From: Apostichopus japonicus
Lineage: Eukaryota > Echinodermata > Holothuroidea > Aspidochirotida > Stichopodidae
DNA: 64,000 bases
Direction of reading: 5' to 3'
NCBI RefSeq assembly: GCF_037975245.1
Contig: NC_092565.1
Location: 3,836,499-3,900,498, forward strand
Made by a program: the position numbers and the translations under genes. The notes below the pieces were generated by a model that had not been told where the DNA came from, did no database searches, and saw only the letters and a program-made list of their open reading frames with translations. This document shows, in pieces, positions 35,606-48,476 of the stretch (position 1 is the first letter of the stretch; each line of letters starts with the position of its first letter).

Positions 35606-37763
35606 TTTAGATAGTTTGCCTACAAGCCCCTCCCTTGACAAATTCCTCGCTACGCACCTGTCTTGCCACAAATTTGGACCCGGTGTGGGTGGGGGAAGGT
35701 GGTGGAAGGTAATGGAGGAAGGAAAGAAGTGTGGAGGGGGTGGTGGGTTGGAAGAGTCTTTAAATGTACTGTTAAATATACAGATGATGTTGCGAAGAAA
35801 TCTAAAAATATTGACATTTGTTTTTAATCTGGAATTGTCAACTTCTTATCTTGATATATCAACATTTTATTTCGGCTTTTTGGTTACGATGCTGAAGGCT
35901 CAATAACCTTTGCAATCGTGCGTGTGCATATTGATGAGTGGGCGGGGCTTAACGTAAACTTCTTATAATAGCAATATTACTACAACCGTATGTCCCATTT
36001 CATACGTGGTATGGTGATGTCAGTTGATGATAGGTACATGATCATATAATCAAGAAATTCATTCTCATGTTTATTCATGAATGGGGATGACTAGAGTGTT
36101 ATCACAGTGAAAAGCTTATAAGCGGTATCTCAAGACCAACAAGTTGAATCAATATTATACTATGTAGGTAGATGACCCATTGTGTGTAGAATGTGCCCTT
36201 TTTTTGGTGTCTCATCTCATGAATGTTGATGAGTGGGCGGGCCTTAACATATCAATATCTCTTCCACAGTAAGCGTTGACGTTTCATTGAAAAGTTGACT
36301 TGTAGTGTTTTTAAACGTTTGAAAATGTCGAGAAAACCAGTCGCAAAGTTGACTGAGTAATATGAAGCAAACAAATTATTGTTGCCAGCGGTACTTGTTT
36401 TCATTGTGTGGAGATGCAGGTTATAAACAAGTGAGGAGAAAACCTCTTTAGTGGCCCTCCATGAAGGAATCCAGAGTACAGTAATAGGTTGGGGGAGGGG
36501 GGTATGCCGTAGAGTCCCCTACCCAGCACAAAAAGTGGGAGCTCCCCGCCCAAATCGACGCCCTACCCCATCTGAGAACACGCAAGTGAGAAGATGGAAC
36601 CTTTTGTATTTCATATTTTTGCATAGTGTAATACTCAAAGCAAATCGAAAACTCTTTTGTTACATTTATAACTATAATTTCCTATCTGCAGAAATGGCTA
36701 CAAAAAAAAAAAAAAAAAAATCGATATCTTAGAGTAACTATAGAAGAAGCATTTAATTTATCAGGTGATATTAGCAGGTAAAACAGTTTTACCAGAGAAA
36801 TTATTTGGTTTGTTGAAATGCCCTTTCTTGTGAAATCCACATCCATGTCCCACAGTTTTTTATTTTTTATTTATTTATTTTTTTTTACCAAAGACTATCA
36901 TGTTTCCCAACCTAACCAGCATCAGTTGTAAAGACATACCCGATGATGAGCAGAGATTTATACGCGTTCTTGAAATTCCGTAAGAACATTAGGAATTGTG
37001 CTTTGTTTAGAATCTTCTTTAATCCTCCAAGTAAAATTAGAACATGCGAAGATACATCTCAAGAACAAAGAAGATAAGACTAACCAAAAATTTATCAAAA
37101 TAGTAAAATATGCTAGAATCAGTATTAGCTAAACCCGCATCTGTCAAGGAATATAAACAATTCAATAAAATAAAGACAATTTATACGGTAGGCCTACCTA
37201 TTTGGCTGAATTAGGGTCGTCCCCCCCCCCCCCGCATCCTTCCGCCATCCCCTACAAATGTAAATTGCGAATAAAAATCCCTGTGTTTATTTATGCATAG
37301 CCTCTCTAAGTTAACGAAAAGACAGTGGAAAAACGTTATATATACAGATATAGAGTTTTATGACCCTCTGACAACACTCTAACTGGACACGCGTTGCGAT
37401 ACACTTTCTTATCTGCAAAAACAAACCTCATTTTATCACTGTATGCTTAATTTAAATGTACACCAACTTGTAGGCCTTCGCACATTAAGAAATAAATTAC
37501 GTTTTTAAGGTATAAATCTCATTGAACGTTATAGAAAAGAAGATATGAATACCGTCTGTAGAATACATGAATTTTTTACATATTAACCTCATAATGTCGA
37601 CGAGTCTTTGTACGAGAAAAACGTTTGAAATTGTAACTGAGAAGAGTGAAAATAACGTTTCAAAGACACAGACTTAATACTGAAAACAAACTTAATACTG
37701 ATGAATATACAAATGTAGGCTGCATAATACAACCACACACATACACACACACAGATATGTATG

Positions 37764-37807
<44 letters not shown>

Positions 37808-37850
37808 ATGTGTGTGTGTGTGTCTGTCTGTTTATATATATATATATATT
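37764..37850 (+). repeat. (TA)n(TG)n microsatellite
   Basis: A TA tract followed by a TG tract and a second TA tract, flanked by CA repeats. Open frames across it are artefacts. Confidence 0.95.
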
Positions 37851-38410
37851 TCTCTATGGTAATAATAACGAAATAGGCACATTTATATATGCTATGCTAT
37901 GCAGAATTATAATATAGAATTTTAAATACAAACCTCAATTTGTCTACGAGTCTGTTTTACGAGATAAACTATAAGTATTCATAAAGTTCTATCTTGTAAA
38001 CTAAAGGAAGAAAAAATAAATCATATTTACATTCTCACAACACTGTAACGATATATCGTTCCTATGTCTAACATTGGAAAAAAAAACCTAACCTTTATAT
38101 ATTACAGCAGAAGTACGGGTAGGGTTGGTGAGTTGACGCTTACAATTTAGCTCCTTATCGGCACGGATGTGAATTGGATGATCAGTTGTCATTTAAGATA
38201 CGGACCTTGTAGGTCCACGTGACCTATTGTAACATTGTAACATTAAAGGCATTAGCGGCTGCATATTTATATATAGGGCTTTGATTTTTGTTGGACGGAA
38301 AACTTCCGAAATTTATGACCAATGTCCATTATTTAGACTCTTTTGAGCCGCTGCTTCATTTTGGGGAGATTTTGCGTTTCCATAATTATGAGGCTACTTC
38401 TCCATGCTCA

Positions 38411-39883
38411 TCAAGCAGAAGGCCCGTCAAATGTGGGGTTATCAATTCCGTTGTTATTTTTTGCCGTTGTATTTACGTCATCTATGACGTCAACGGTCGA
38501 TTTGACGTCATTATTCAGTTCAACGTCAACGTTAATATTCAGATCCTCTTCGTTCTTTCCCCGATGACGTTGAACTATGAAGTTAATGGCTCCTGCAATG
38601 GCACCAATCGCGGTTGTGAATATTACGGCGAGGTACGCCGTACGAACCGCCAAATCTCCCTCCGGTGCTGGATAAAATATTACTAATATCCCCGCTGCCA
38701 ATAGCGCATTCTGTATACCCGTCTCTAAGCCAATCGTGAGAGCAGATTTAGTTTTCACGCAGACGAGCTTGGCCACGATTGCGCCTAAAGCTGTACCTAT
38801 CAGAGGAAGGGCTATTGCTGCCACATAGATCTCCCAACTAGATCGGAAAACGTACAAACGAAACGGAAAGTCGAGTGCCAGAAGACCAATCAGAATGACA
38901 ACTGCTAGGCTCTTCAACCACTTTGTTGCAAATTCTTTGTATTTTGGAAACTTGTAACCTAAGAAAATCCCTACAAGAAACGGCCCGAGGATCAAGATGA
39001 GTTGTATGATCAGCTCAATGTATGGTACCTGAAGGCTGATGTCATCCCCAGCTACAGGTCTCGTGTAGAGAAACATGTTCAGAGGCATCATACCCAACGC
39101 TAGAATGTTAGTCGTAACAGTCATCGTTACGCTTAACGCATAGTCCAGACCGAGAATAACGCTTAGGGTGTTGCTGAGGTTACCACCCGGACAAGTGCCG
39201 ATCAAGATTAGTCCCAGAGACGTAGCGCTGTCCAGACCTAGCAGGATTGTTAAAGCCAGTGCCAGGGGAGGCATGATGGTGAATTGGGCTATGACTCCGA
39301 CAATAACACCCCATGGTTTCTTTATCCGTTCCAATACTTCATCTAGTTCTAATGTCGATCCTAATACACAGAACCAGAGGATCAATACAGCTATGACGCC
39401 ATATTGTATAATCGTCCCGATCAACGTCTCCACGAGTTTCACCTTGACTACTATGCTAGCAACAACGGTAGGGTTCTCGTCCGTTATCTCCACGATACCG
39501 TCTTGCTCAATCCTCTCCTCCGCCGCCACCATCTCTAAACCCTCAATACCGATACTGTGTGCGTTGATATCGAGTTGAAATGTGAACGGTAAATCGTTGC
39601 CCGGTTCCAGAATATATCCCACGCCATCTTGAACGGTCACCGTAAATACTGCTTCGCTGGAACTTCTAACGATAATCGCGATTGGCCTCTCACCGGTAAA
39701 CCGTTGGACGGTGGCATTTACTGAGGCAACATCGCCTTCGCTTAAAAGAAGGGATCCATTTATCACATCGAATGTTACTTCCAGCTGGTAATCACGATCG
39801 TCCGGTGTTAGCCGATTCTGAGCGGAAACGGAGGCCAGGAGAAAGGTGAAACACAAAATCGGGAGAAGGTAGTTGTTGGTCAT
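38411..39883 (-). CDS. SLC10-family sodium/bile-acid-type symporter, SLC10A3/A5-like
   Basis: 490-aa membrane protein, predicted to sit in the plasma membrane. It starts MTNNYLLPILCFTFLLASVS, a clear signal peptide. The frame extends 13 codons upstream only from a TTG, so the ATG at 39883 is chosen. Residues about 22-150 form an extracellular domain with NGS and NAT glycosylation sites. Eight or nine hydrophobic segments follow. Family signatures are GTCPGGNLSNT (about residue 228) and ETGIQNALLAAG (about 386), the sodium-site regions of the SBF fold. The tail is Asn/Asp-rich and cytosolic. The N-terminal ectodomain and the lack of coding introns match SLC10A3 (P3) and SLC10A5, whose substrates are unknown. 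Bile-acid transport should not be assumed. No clear poly(A) signal seen close downstream. Confidence 0.9.
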   Translation of the reverse strand: MTNNYLLPILCFTFLLASVSAQNRLTPDDRDYQLEVTFDVINGSLLLSEGDVASVNATVQRFTGERPIAIIVRSSSEAVFTVTVQDGVGYILEPGNDLPFTFQLDINAHSIGIEGLEMVAAEERIEQDGIVEITDENPTVVASIVVKVKLVETLIGTIIQYGVIAVLILWFCVLGSTLELDEVLERIKKPWGVIVGVIAQFTIMPPLALALTILLGLDSATSLGLILIGTCPGGNLSNTLSVILGLDYALSVTMTVTTNILALGMMPLNMFLYTRPVAGDDISLQVPYIELIIQLILILGPFLVGIFLGYKFPKYKEFATKWLKSLAVVILIGLLALDFPFRLYVFRSSWEIYVAAIALPLIGTALGAIVAKLVCVKTKSALTIGLETGIQNALLAAGILVIFYPAPEGDLAVRTAYLAVIFTTAIGAIAGAINFIVQRHRGKNEEDLNINVDVELNNDVKSTVDVIDDVNTTAKNNNGIDNPTFDGPSA

Positions 39884-40192
39884 TTTCGATAGCCTTCGTT
39901 CTTGACTATGACAGACGAGCAAACAGTCTCACACAGACAGACAGACAGACAGAGCTACACGAAGAGAAAACGAGAGCAAAATTAATTTCATCATTTCGGG
40001 GGGAAAAAATATGAAAATGATATACGAAGTAGTAAGCCCGTCAGCCGAAAGATAAAACATAAATACGTGATGGACACTATATAGTTGCATAGCTGTTACA
40101 GAAGTGTCATAACGTAAGCCATAGACCCGTGTACTACACACATCTTTCCTTAGTGCAAAAATTAGGTTAAGTATGATCAAGGTATTTCTATG

Positions 40193-40490
40193 AAAATATC
40201 ACAGAACGGAAATAATACATAAGTACTTTTCTACATGCGGTCAAACAACTTCGTTTTGGCCTTTTCCGATTGCTTTATAACTAGTTTAGCTTGTTGTAAA
40301 GGCCTGCAGTTATAATCAAATAACAAATTACCAAAGATCTATTAAATTTTCACAGAACGGAAATATATATATAAGTAGTTTTATGCATGCGTGTGGTCAA
40401 ACAACTTCGTTTTGTGTCTCTGTAATGACCTTTGCCTTTTCCGATAGCTTTATAACTAGTTTAGCTTGTTGTAAAGGCCGGTAGTTATTA
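40193..40490. repeat. Local tandem duplication upstream of the SLC10-like gene
   Basis: Two copies of TCACAGAACGGAAATA, GGTCAAACAACTTCGTTTTG and TTTATAACTAGTTTAGCTTG, then TTGTAAAGGCC, at about 40193-40318 and 40348-40490. The second copy carries an extra short insert. Confidence 0.9.
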
Positions 40491-41225
40491 AGAGAAATAG
40501 GTAAGCTATTTGTGTGTGTGCGTTTCCCCCCCCCCCCCCAAAAAAATAGGAAGTAGACCACTGTAAGTAGTTTTAAATAAGGCAGCTTTTTTTACATTTG
40601 AAGTTATTTATCTTCTAAAATTATAATGATAAAGTCGACTCGCGTACGAATTATTGATAACGTTGCGCACACAAGAAAGTACGTTGAGTATAAAGGCTAA
40701 ATGCAACAATAGCACATTTAGGTATAATAATATTATACGAAACCATTTCCCCCTCCCGCATCCCCACCTCCCCCCCCCGCACCCCACCCCCTCCCCCATT
40801 TGCTTCTTTTTTTCAAACCTATCTTGGTTTTAACTATTTCATCGAAACATTACAGCTCAATAAAAATACAGAAAATATAGCAATATAGTAATAGTCTTTG
40901 GAAGCTCTACAATCTCATTTTATCTTTTTATCGAATATCATCTAATCTCCAGCTGATCTCTGAGCATTAGAGGATTAACAAAGATCACCTAATCGCAGAG
41001 ATATATTCTGAAGAAGAGGCCGGCGATGTTGGTCCATGCCGTTTAACATAATACACACTTGATTCGATAGTTCTCAATTTAATTATAAAACATCTGTGGT
41101 TACAAAAAATTGAATTATGTTTCTAATTTATAGAGTTTGTCTCAAATTTCAATCATTTCTATAGTATTTGATCGATAAAAGTAACTATAAGCCTTAGTGA
41201 AGTTCCGTGTTTTTCTTTTCTGTCG

Positions 41226-41229
41226 AATA

Positions 41230-41319
<90 letters not shown>

Positions 41320-41330
41320 ATATATATAAA
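41226..41330. repeat. (TA)n microsatellite
   Basis: About 100 bp of nearly pure TA with one TTA and one TTT interruption. Confidence 0.97.
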
Positions 41331-42160
41331 TAAATTCATTAGCAGAGAAAGACACCCTTTAGGGAGAGAAAAAATAAACTTACTCAGATTGGAGACTCAT
41401 TTAATGGAATCTTGCGTTTTTCTCTGCCGTCTGCTGAAGTTTGCTGAGAGAGAATTTTATTCTGGGTAGCCGGAGTAACTTGACAACGAGATGTGTTGCC
41501 TTTTACCAATGGGGAGGTCTTCGAGCTTAACAGTGCAAATCGAAACCCTTCGCTACCCCTATAAGATGGACCGATACAGTCACCATGCATATCCTCTCTC
41601 CGAGCGTCATACTTTTTTTTTCTCTACCTATTGTTCTTTTGTTTTTCTTTCCCTAACTGTGTTTGCTGCGTGACTTTTACGTTGTTTGTCTGTGAAGGAA
41701 AAGGTTAGGCTCGTTTTGTTTACTGAAACACAATGGATCTGCGAGACCTGAAACAGGTTTTAATTGCTTGACGAAATGTAATGTCATTTTAAAATATAAG
41801 AAAGAGAGTGATTAAATCCATACAGCCTGTGGTCGTGCTGCACGAAGTCAAACAGTTTTCTTAAGAGTTTCATTGAGCAAATAAAACCAAGTCTTATTTT
41901 GTCGTCCTTTTATTATTCTTTCTAAGTCCTTTTTTCAACAACAGTTTATTCGATTGTTTCTCATGTTCTTGTTGCGTAAGAATCTTTTTAGAAGTTTGTA
42001 GCTAGTTTTTTATGGGTAAATTTAAGCTAAAAAACCTTGGTAACAAAGTGGTGATTCAAGTGTTCTGTCTGTCGCACGCAATTACTTTATATTACTATTT
42101 GACTGTTAGTTGTGTGTGATAGCGAAACGAAGTTTACTGTCTTAAAAGTTGGTCAAAGTG

Positions 42161-42163
<3 letters not shown>

Positions 42164-42235
<72 letters not shown>

Positions 42236-42240
42236 TATAT
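42164..42240. repeat. (TA)n microsatellite
   Basis: About 75 bp of TA repeats, followed by TG-rich sequence near 42340-42365. Confidence 0.97.
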
Positions 42241-43243
42241 GCATCGGGACTGTGACTGTGTGATCATCGTCGGGTGTGCATCACCATTCCCCTCGAAAGG
42301 GAACAGATATATACTACACATGATCTTAGCCATATATTTATATGTGTGTATGTGCGTGTGTGTGTAGTAAGAAACAAATGGTACAAGTAAACAACAATAG
42401 TATGACTTTTGCATGTGGAGGGAAATTGGATACAAACCAACCATAATTGACAATAAAATAGACATTTGTATGGCTTTTAAAGGGATATTAATGTGGCGGA
42501 AGTGGATTGTTTAACAAAATGTTTGATTGTCTTCATCGTAGGTCGAAACCAAATCCTCGTAACACTTCGTATGGTGAATAATACATGAATTTGTCACCTT
42601 TAATTTGAGGATATTTCGTGAAGGCATCTGGCAACAGCACAGTTATTGAGACAATCATTACAATTGAGATGAAGAAAAAAACAAGTTTGTACTCTTCTTA
42701 ATATTTATCAACAGAGGAAAAAAATGATATCGTTTTGAAGAGAATCTTCATATTACATTATCTTCATTCTAATTACATCATGGATACCCTCGCTGAGTAT
42801 TACGGTCCATGTCCTTTGTTAGTTTTCTCACTTTCTTACTTTGTTTCTCATTTGGATCTTTCTTGTATTTCTTATTACTGTTTGTTGTTTTATATAGTTT
42901 TGGTGGTGTTGTAAAGAGCTTTGCGCTATACAAGTTGGTTGTTAATTATTATGATTATGATCATTTTCATTACTGAATTTGCCTTCCCTGTTGTTTACCT
43001 TGAATTTGCTTTGTTAAGCTAATGATGGCGTCTTCGCGAGGTCCTGCTTGCAGGAGGATCTAAAATACATAAATGTCAGAGCGCTATGCGTGGTTGGCAT
43101 AAAAAAAATCGGACAGATATACACCAGTTCCTGACGCAAAAGCATGCTGCCAGGTTGATGCATGTCTTCGTAACATCTAAATTAATCTATTTTGTTTGGT
43201 TGGCCCGAAAAAGTTGAGGAGGGTTCAGCTAATGTAAAACATC

Positions 43244-43400
43244 GCAGCCCGACTTATCCAGCCCGTGTTCACGTCGTGCCGCGTGAGCATTATCAGACCG
43301 ATCATCCAGTGTCATGATTGGCTGCCGATAAAGCAAAGAACAAGATCCTTCTGATCTGATCACCATCAAGGCACTGAACGGCATATGGCACCTTATAGGC
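43244..43400 (+). pseudogene. Decayed non-LTR retrotransposon (LINE) RT fragment
   Basis: The frame from 43244 reads AARLIQPVFTSCRVSIIRPI then DWLPIKQRTRS and a stop. A second frame continues LITIKALNG. The order (AARL, then LPI.QR, then a KALNG block) is the conserved C-terminal part of CR1/RTE-type reverse transcriptases. A frameshift and stop show it is dead. Confidence 0.6.
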
Positions 43401-45034
43401 CGTGTGACACAGTGGGATATATGGCCTAGAAATCAAATTCCGTGCTATTACCTTGGGGGCAACTCAAAATTGCATATTAGATTTGTTAGCTGTGTAGCAG
43501 CCAGCCCCATAGAGCAGCCCTCGCTAGTCTGAAGATCGTCGTCTGGCTGTCGGTAATTAGCATGATCAATTCTTCTACAAAATTCTACGACAAGCGATTC
43601 TACAAAACCTCCGATGTTAACATTTTGGATATAGCTTGTCGGTGTTGAATATGGTGTTGATTTGACACCAAAGAGAATACAATCTGACCTTCAACCTCGT
43701 ACAGGTAGAAGTTTCAGCCAATCCGTTTTCAAGTTTCTCTCCTTACCGCGTAAACACAAATATGTCATAGAAACCGGGACTCCTAATTGGTCCATAGCAG
43801 TGGCAGTAATTATCATATCGATATCGTCGGCGAAGCTGAAACAGCCAAAGTCGGGCAAAGCAGACGACAATGTGCAAACGAAGGGGGCAAAATGCTAACA
43901 ATTCGTTAATTTCGAAATCAAACAAGGAAGGTTGTCGTATTCAAGGAATTCAGAGATTTGATCGAAACCGGTATACATTCTTTTGGATATAATCTGTGTA
44001 TAGCCTATATGTTTAACATTCTCTTGGAAAGGATAGGCAATCTACGGAGGCGAGGGAAGAATACATTACAAGTTTACAACATTACTTCAGGCAGATACCT
44101 AACACTACATACATAAGTCTACTGCGTAACTTAGGCCTAGGCTAATTGTTACCGAAGCCCCTATAGCCAAGGCCCAAAGCCTAGGCCTAGTAATTACTAG
44201 ATCATGTGTAACGTATATCATTGCGTATGCCTATAGAGGTGGAAGTTTACTACTTGCCATTGAACAGAGCTGTGTATCACTATTATGTATCACTTATAAA
44301 TTATAATTAGATTATTCCTTTCCATTTTACTAATAAAATGTGAAACGATACTGGGATACCATAGGCCTATACTCCATAGTCTCGAATATAATACATGTAG
44401 CCTAGCCCTGTTCAAAGGTTAGTTGGCCATGCCTTTTGTCACAGAGAAAATCCCAGAGGTCCCTCAAAAGTGACATTTGTCGGATGATTTCGCCTCGTTT
44501 GGTGGATAAAACCTCAGATCGGCCGTCCTTGATCCCCAGCATTTCATTTGGGAATGCTGTTCAGTTTTCATACCACATTGTGAGTTGTGTGTAAGCATAG
44601 TTTATACAGTGGCAGTCACGATCATATGGTCAAGATAACAAGGGTTGAAAGTTGAATTTTGACTGCAGTTCATCAGCGTTGTATTGTTTTCAATAGTTTA
44701 GGCGATTCCCACAGGTAAAAACATAGAAGATTGAAAGTAATGTCTCATGTAGTGAGGGTATATATGCAAGTACAGCAAACAGATAAGGCTTAAATGCACT
44801 GCCAGCAGCAGTTTTTATGTCTGATTCTTATGACTAGTTCTGTGAAGTTTTGAAATCAACGTGTTACATTAATTGCCATTTTTTTTTTGTGTGGTTGTAA
44901 GATTGATTGTTGGTTAAACGGTTGAAAAATTTGACCGGTTATAAATGCACATTCCTATTCATTACAAGAAATGTGTTCACCTATCTCTAGCTATATAAAG
45001 CTATGTGCTTAACAGCATATTTTCTTTCCTTTAG
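43401..45034. other. Intergenic, no gene seen
   Basis: Contains several TAGGCCTA-type words (near 44130, 44180 and 44362). The 78-codon frame at 43662-43898 has no motif and probably lies in decayed retrotransposon sequence. Confidence 0.5.
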
Positions 45035-45198
45035 TATCTCCAGCAGCTGCAAGGGTTAAAATAGACAGCAATTCAGATACTGATGTACTTTCTGAGGAGG
45101 AGGATTCTCAAGATCATGTTAAACTACCCTCCACCAGTTCTGCACCTCCCATGAAAAGGTTAAGGGAAACAGAAGCAACAACAGATGAGGCCACTGAG
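45035..45198 (+). CDS. Orphan exon-like segment, unknown protein
   Basis: Bounded by a good acceptor (TTTCTTTCCTTTAG) and a GAG|GTATTA donor. The frame (two leading bases, 54 codons) reads SPAAARVKIDSNSDTDVLSE, then an acidic EEEDS stretch, PSTSSAPPMKRLRE and TTDEATE. Composition suits a disordered nuclear protein with a basic KRLR motif. It may be an upstream exon of the integrase relic at 49.5-52.9 kb or of an unseen gene. Function unknown. Confidence 0.4.
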
Positions 45199-45923
45199 GT
45201 ATTAATCACTCATTTAAACATTTCTTGTAATGTTGAGGAGAGCTTAATACCATTCATTGGAAACCTGCAACTTAATATATTCGTTTTCGGTGGTGATTTT
45301 ATCCACACACATAAAAAAATACATGAATAAAATAAAGGGAAATTTGGGAGAAAGCAAACAAGTGTGGTTTCTATTTCAGTTGATGGGTTCTGGGTTTTTT
45401 GTCATATATTTGTAAAGAAGTCTTACATTATTAATTAAAAATACACAACACTTGGTAAAACTATTTACTTCTTCATGAAATGTTTGGTTGGAAACTAAGG
45501 TAAAAAAGATGGATCAGTGATAGTGAATGAGATTCATATTTGAACAGGAAAGAAGTATTTTGACACATTACAATACGAAAACGGTGAATCATGACTTCAA
45601 CTCATTCTTGAAATAAATTTCCTGCTACTGTGGTTCAGAGTGCTAATGTTAAGTGAAATCCACAGACCAGGAAAAGCCAAGTACAGCTTTTGTTTGCAAA
45701 CAATAGCAGCGCTTCTCTGTTGGGAACTGGGTGCTCATTGCTCATGGGGAGGGTCTGTGGATGTGTGCACTCAAGCGTGAGCGATATGCAGGCTGCATAA
45801 TGAGCAGAAGTGCTGCCGGCTGGCTGGGGATGATCGGCGGTTAAATTTGCAAGCTTTCCCTTACTACCTCAGTTTATTAGGTTATGCATAAAAAATCTTA
45901 ATCTAACTCCACATGTAAATTTT

Positions 45924-45986
45924 TGGTTCCTTGCTAAAAGCAAAGGAACCTATGTATTCAGGTTGGCGTGTGTGTGTGTGTATGTA

Positions 45987-46018
<32 letters not shown>

Positions 46019-48476
46019 ACGCTTAAGCTTGTATGCACGATAACTCAACAAGGGATTGACTGATCATGATCAAACTTGGTGGGTGGGTGGCCCATAGTGA
46101 GTAGATGAACCCTATTGTTTTTGGTGCCCACAAAGGTCACCAAAGGTCAGTTATGGTCCAAAAACCCAAAATACTAAAACTGCAATAACTCCCAGTGCCA
46201 ATGTGCGACAAGGTTGATATTTTGGGACAAGTTGTGAACTGGTTAGGGAAACATTTTGAAACTTAACGGTCATGTGATGTGAGGTCACCAAAGGTCAATT
46301 AATGTTAAAAAACTAGTTTTTTTGCGATAACTTGAGAACGAATTGTCCGTTAGGGTTGGGAGTTGCTTCAGTGTAATCCAATTGTCGACCCACATCTGGG
46401 TGACCCTTGACCTCAATTTGACCTCTGGTGACCTTTTCATGTTTTGGGGATTTTTACAGTTTCGATGCTATTTTCAGATGTCAAAGGTACCTTCCGATCA
46501 TAAATATCGATAGGTTGACCCCCGTGTGACCTTTGTGTGCGAACTTATAAGGGGTCAAAGTTTTCGGTCGGAGTTAGGATGGCTGTAAAGACTTATCGTG
46601 TTGATTTTTGGAATCAGCAGATCAAACTACATTTGAAACCAAGGTCAAAAGGTCAAAGGTCACATTAGAAAAAATGTGCTTAGTTTGGGAGAAAACGGGC
46701 GAAAAAGAAAATGTTTGGTTTTGATGCTAGATTTGGATATCAAAGGTACCTTCCGATCAAAAATGTCAATGGGTTGACACCCGGGTGACCTTTGTGTGTA
46801 AAGTTATACAAGGTCAAAGTTAATTTTCAGACATTTAATGCAATAACTCCCAGGGCCAAGGTGTAACAAGGTTGATATTTTGGGACAAGTTGCAAATGGT
46901 ATAGAGGAATATTTTCAAACTTAACGGTCATGTGATCCGAGGTCATCAAAGGTCAATTAATGTTAAAAAACTAGTATTTTGGGTGAGAAAATGGGCAAAG
47001 AAAAAAATGTTTGAATTTTTACAGTTTTGATGCTATATTCACATCTCACCAATCAAAAATGTCAATAGGTGTACCCCAGGTGACCTTTGTGTGTGAAGTT
47101 ATATGAGGTCAAAGTAAATTTTCAGACATTTAGTGCAATAATTTCCAGTTCCAAGGTGTGACACAGTTGATATTTTGGGACAAGTTGCAAATGGTATAGG
47201 GGAATATTTTCAAACTTAACGGTCATGTGATCCGAGGTCACCAAAGGTCAATTAATGATAAAAAACTAGTATTTTTGCGATAACTTGAGAATGAATTGTC
47301 CGTTAGGGTTGGGAGTTGCTTCAATGTAATCCAATTGTCGACCCGCATCTGGGTGACCCTTGACCTCAATTTGACCTCTGGTGACCTTTTCATGTTTTGG
47401 GGATTTTTACAGTTTCGATGCTATTTTCAGATGTCAAAGATACCTTCTGATCATAAATGTCAATGGGTTGACCCCCGTGTGACCTTCGTGTGCGGAGTTA
47501 TACGAGGTCAAAGTTAATTTTCAGACATTTAATGCAATAACTCTCAGTTCCAAGGTGTGACACGGTTGATATTTTGGGACAAGTTGCAAATGGTATAGGG
47601 GAATATTTTCAAACTTAACGGTCATGTGATCCGAGGTCACCAAAGGTCAATTAATGATAAAAACTAGTATTTTGTGATAACTTGAGAACGAACTGTCCGT
47701 TAAGGTTGGGAGTTGCTTCAATGTAATCCAGTTGTCGACCCGCATCTGGGTGACCCTTGACCTCAATTTGACCTCTGGTGACCTTTTCGTGTTTTGGGGA
47801 TTTTTACAGTTTCGATGCTATTTTCAGATGTCAAAGGTGCCTTCTGATCATAAATGTCAATAGGTTGACCCCCGTGTGACCTTCGTGTGCGAAGTTATAC
47901 GAGGTCAAAGTTAAAAAATATTAATGAGGTCACAGGTCAAACGTGAAAAACTCCCAAGTTGCAATAACTTGGCTACTATTTATTGGAATTTCGTCAAACT
48001 TGGTATGATATTGGTAGATAGTCTCCACACACTGATGTGTGTTGCAATTGATATCATGCATGTTTATAGGGGGGGGGGGGCCTAGCATTATTTCGTTATG
48101 AAAAGTTTGTATGCACAATAACTCAACAAGGGAATGACCAATCATTACCATACTTGGTGAGTGGGTGGCCCATAGTAAGTAGATTAACCCTGTTGATTTT
48201 GGTGCTCATTTCATGAATATTAATGAGGTCATGGGGTCAAACGTGAAATACTCCAAATTGCAATTACTTGGCTACTATTACTAGTCGGAATTTCGTCAAA
48301 CTTGGTATGATGATAATGGTAGATAGTCTTCACACACTGATGTGTGTTGCAATTGATATCAGGGCTTAGCATTACTTTGGCAACAAAAGTTTGTGAGCAT
48401 AAATTACTGTTGTTGTATTAGGGCTTTGTTAGAAATTTCCCTATGAATGGAACTAATGAACAGCAGCAAGGAACCA
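45924..48476. mobile_element. 2.55-kb repeat element with 12-bp terminal inverted repeats and internal 400-bp units
   Basis: It starts TGGTTCCTTGCT and ends AGCAAGGAACCA. Inside: a TG microsatellite (about 45966-46017), then three to four degenerate units of about 300-400 bp. TTGATATTTTGGGACAAGTT recurs at 46214, 46872, 47167 and 47566. Two shorter units at 47940-48090 and 48230-48370 share TTGGCTACTATT and CACACACTGATGTGTGTTGC. It is non-coding and rich in AGGTCA/TGACCT. No clear target-site duplication was seen, so the boundaries are inference. Confidence 0.65.

Larger units (their letters stand above)
34800..38410. other. Intergenic region between NSD and SLC10-like gene
   Basis: No gene seen. 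It contains poly-T and poly-A runs, a dispersed repeat copy (35395-35600), two copies of ATGAGTGGGCGGGGC-like words near 35933 and 36228, and a TA/TG microsatellite at about 37764-37850. Apparent ORFs here are low-complexity. Confidence 0.6.
39884..43243. other. 5' side of the SLC10-like gene and intergenic repeats
   Basis: Immediately 5' of the gene is a CAGA tract (about 39931-39952), then a local duplication (40193-40490), poly-C runs and two long TA microsatellites (41226-41330 and 42164-42240). No gene seen. Confidence 0.6.

Noticed and set aside
39884-39922. 13-codon upstream extension of the SLC10-like protein
   Set aside because: It begins with TTG; the ATG at 39883 starts a clean signal peptide.
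41142-41469. Tyr-Ile repeat open frames (also near 37646, 42149 and 55374)
   Set aside because: They are translations of TA microsatellites.
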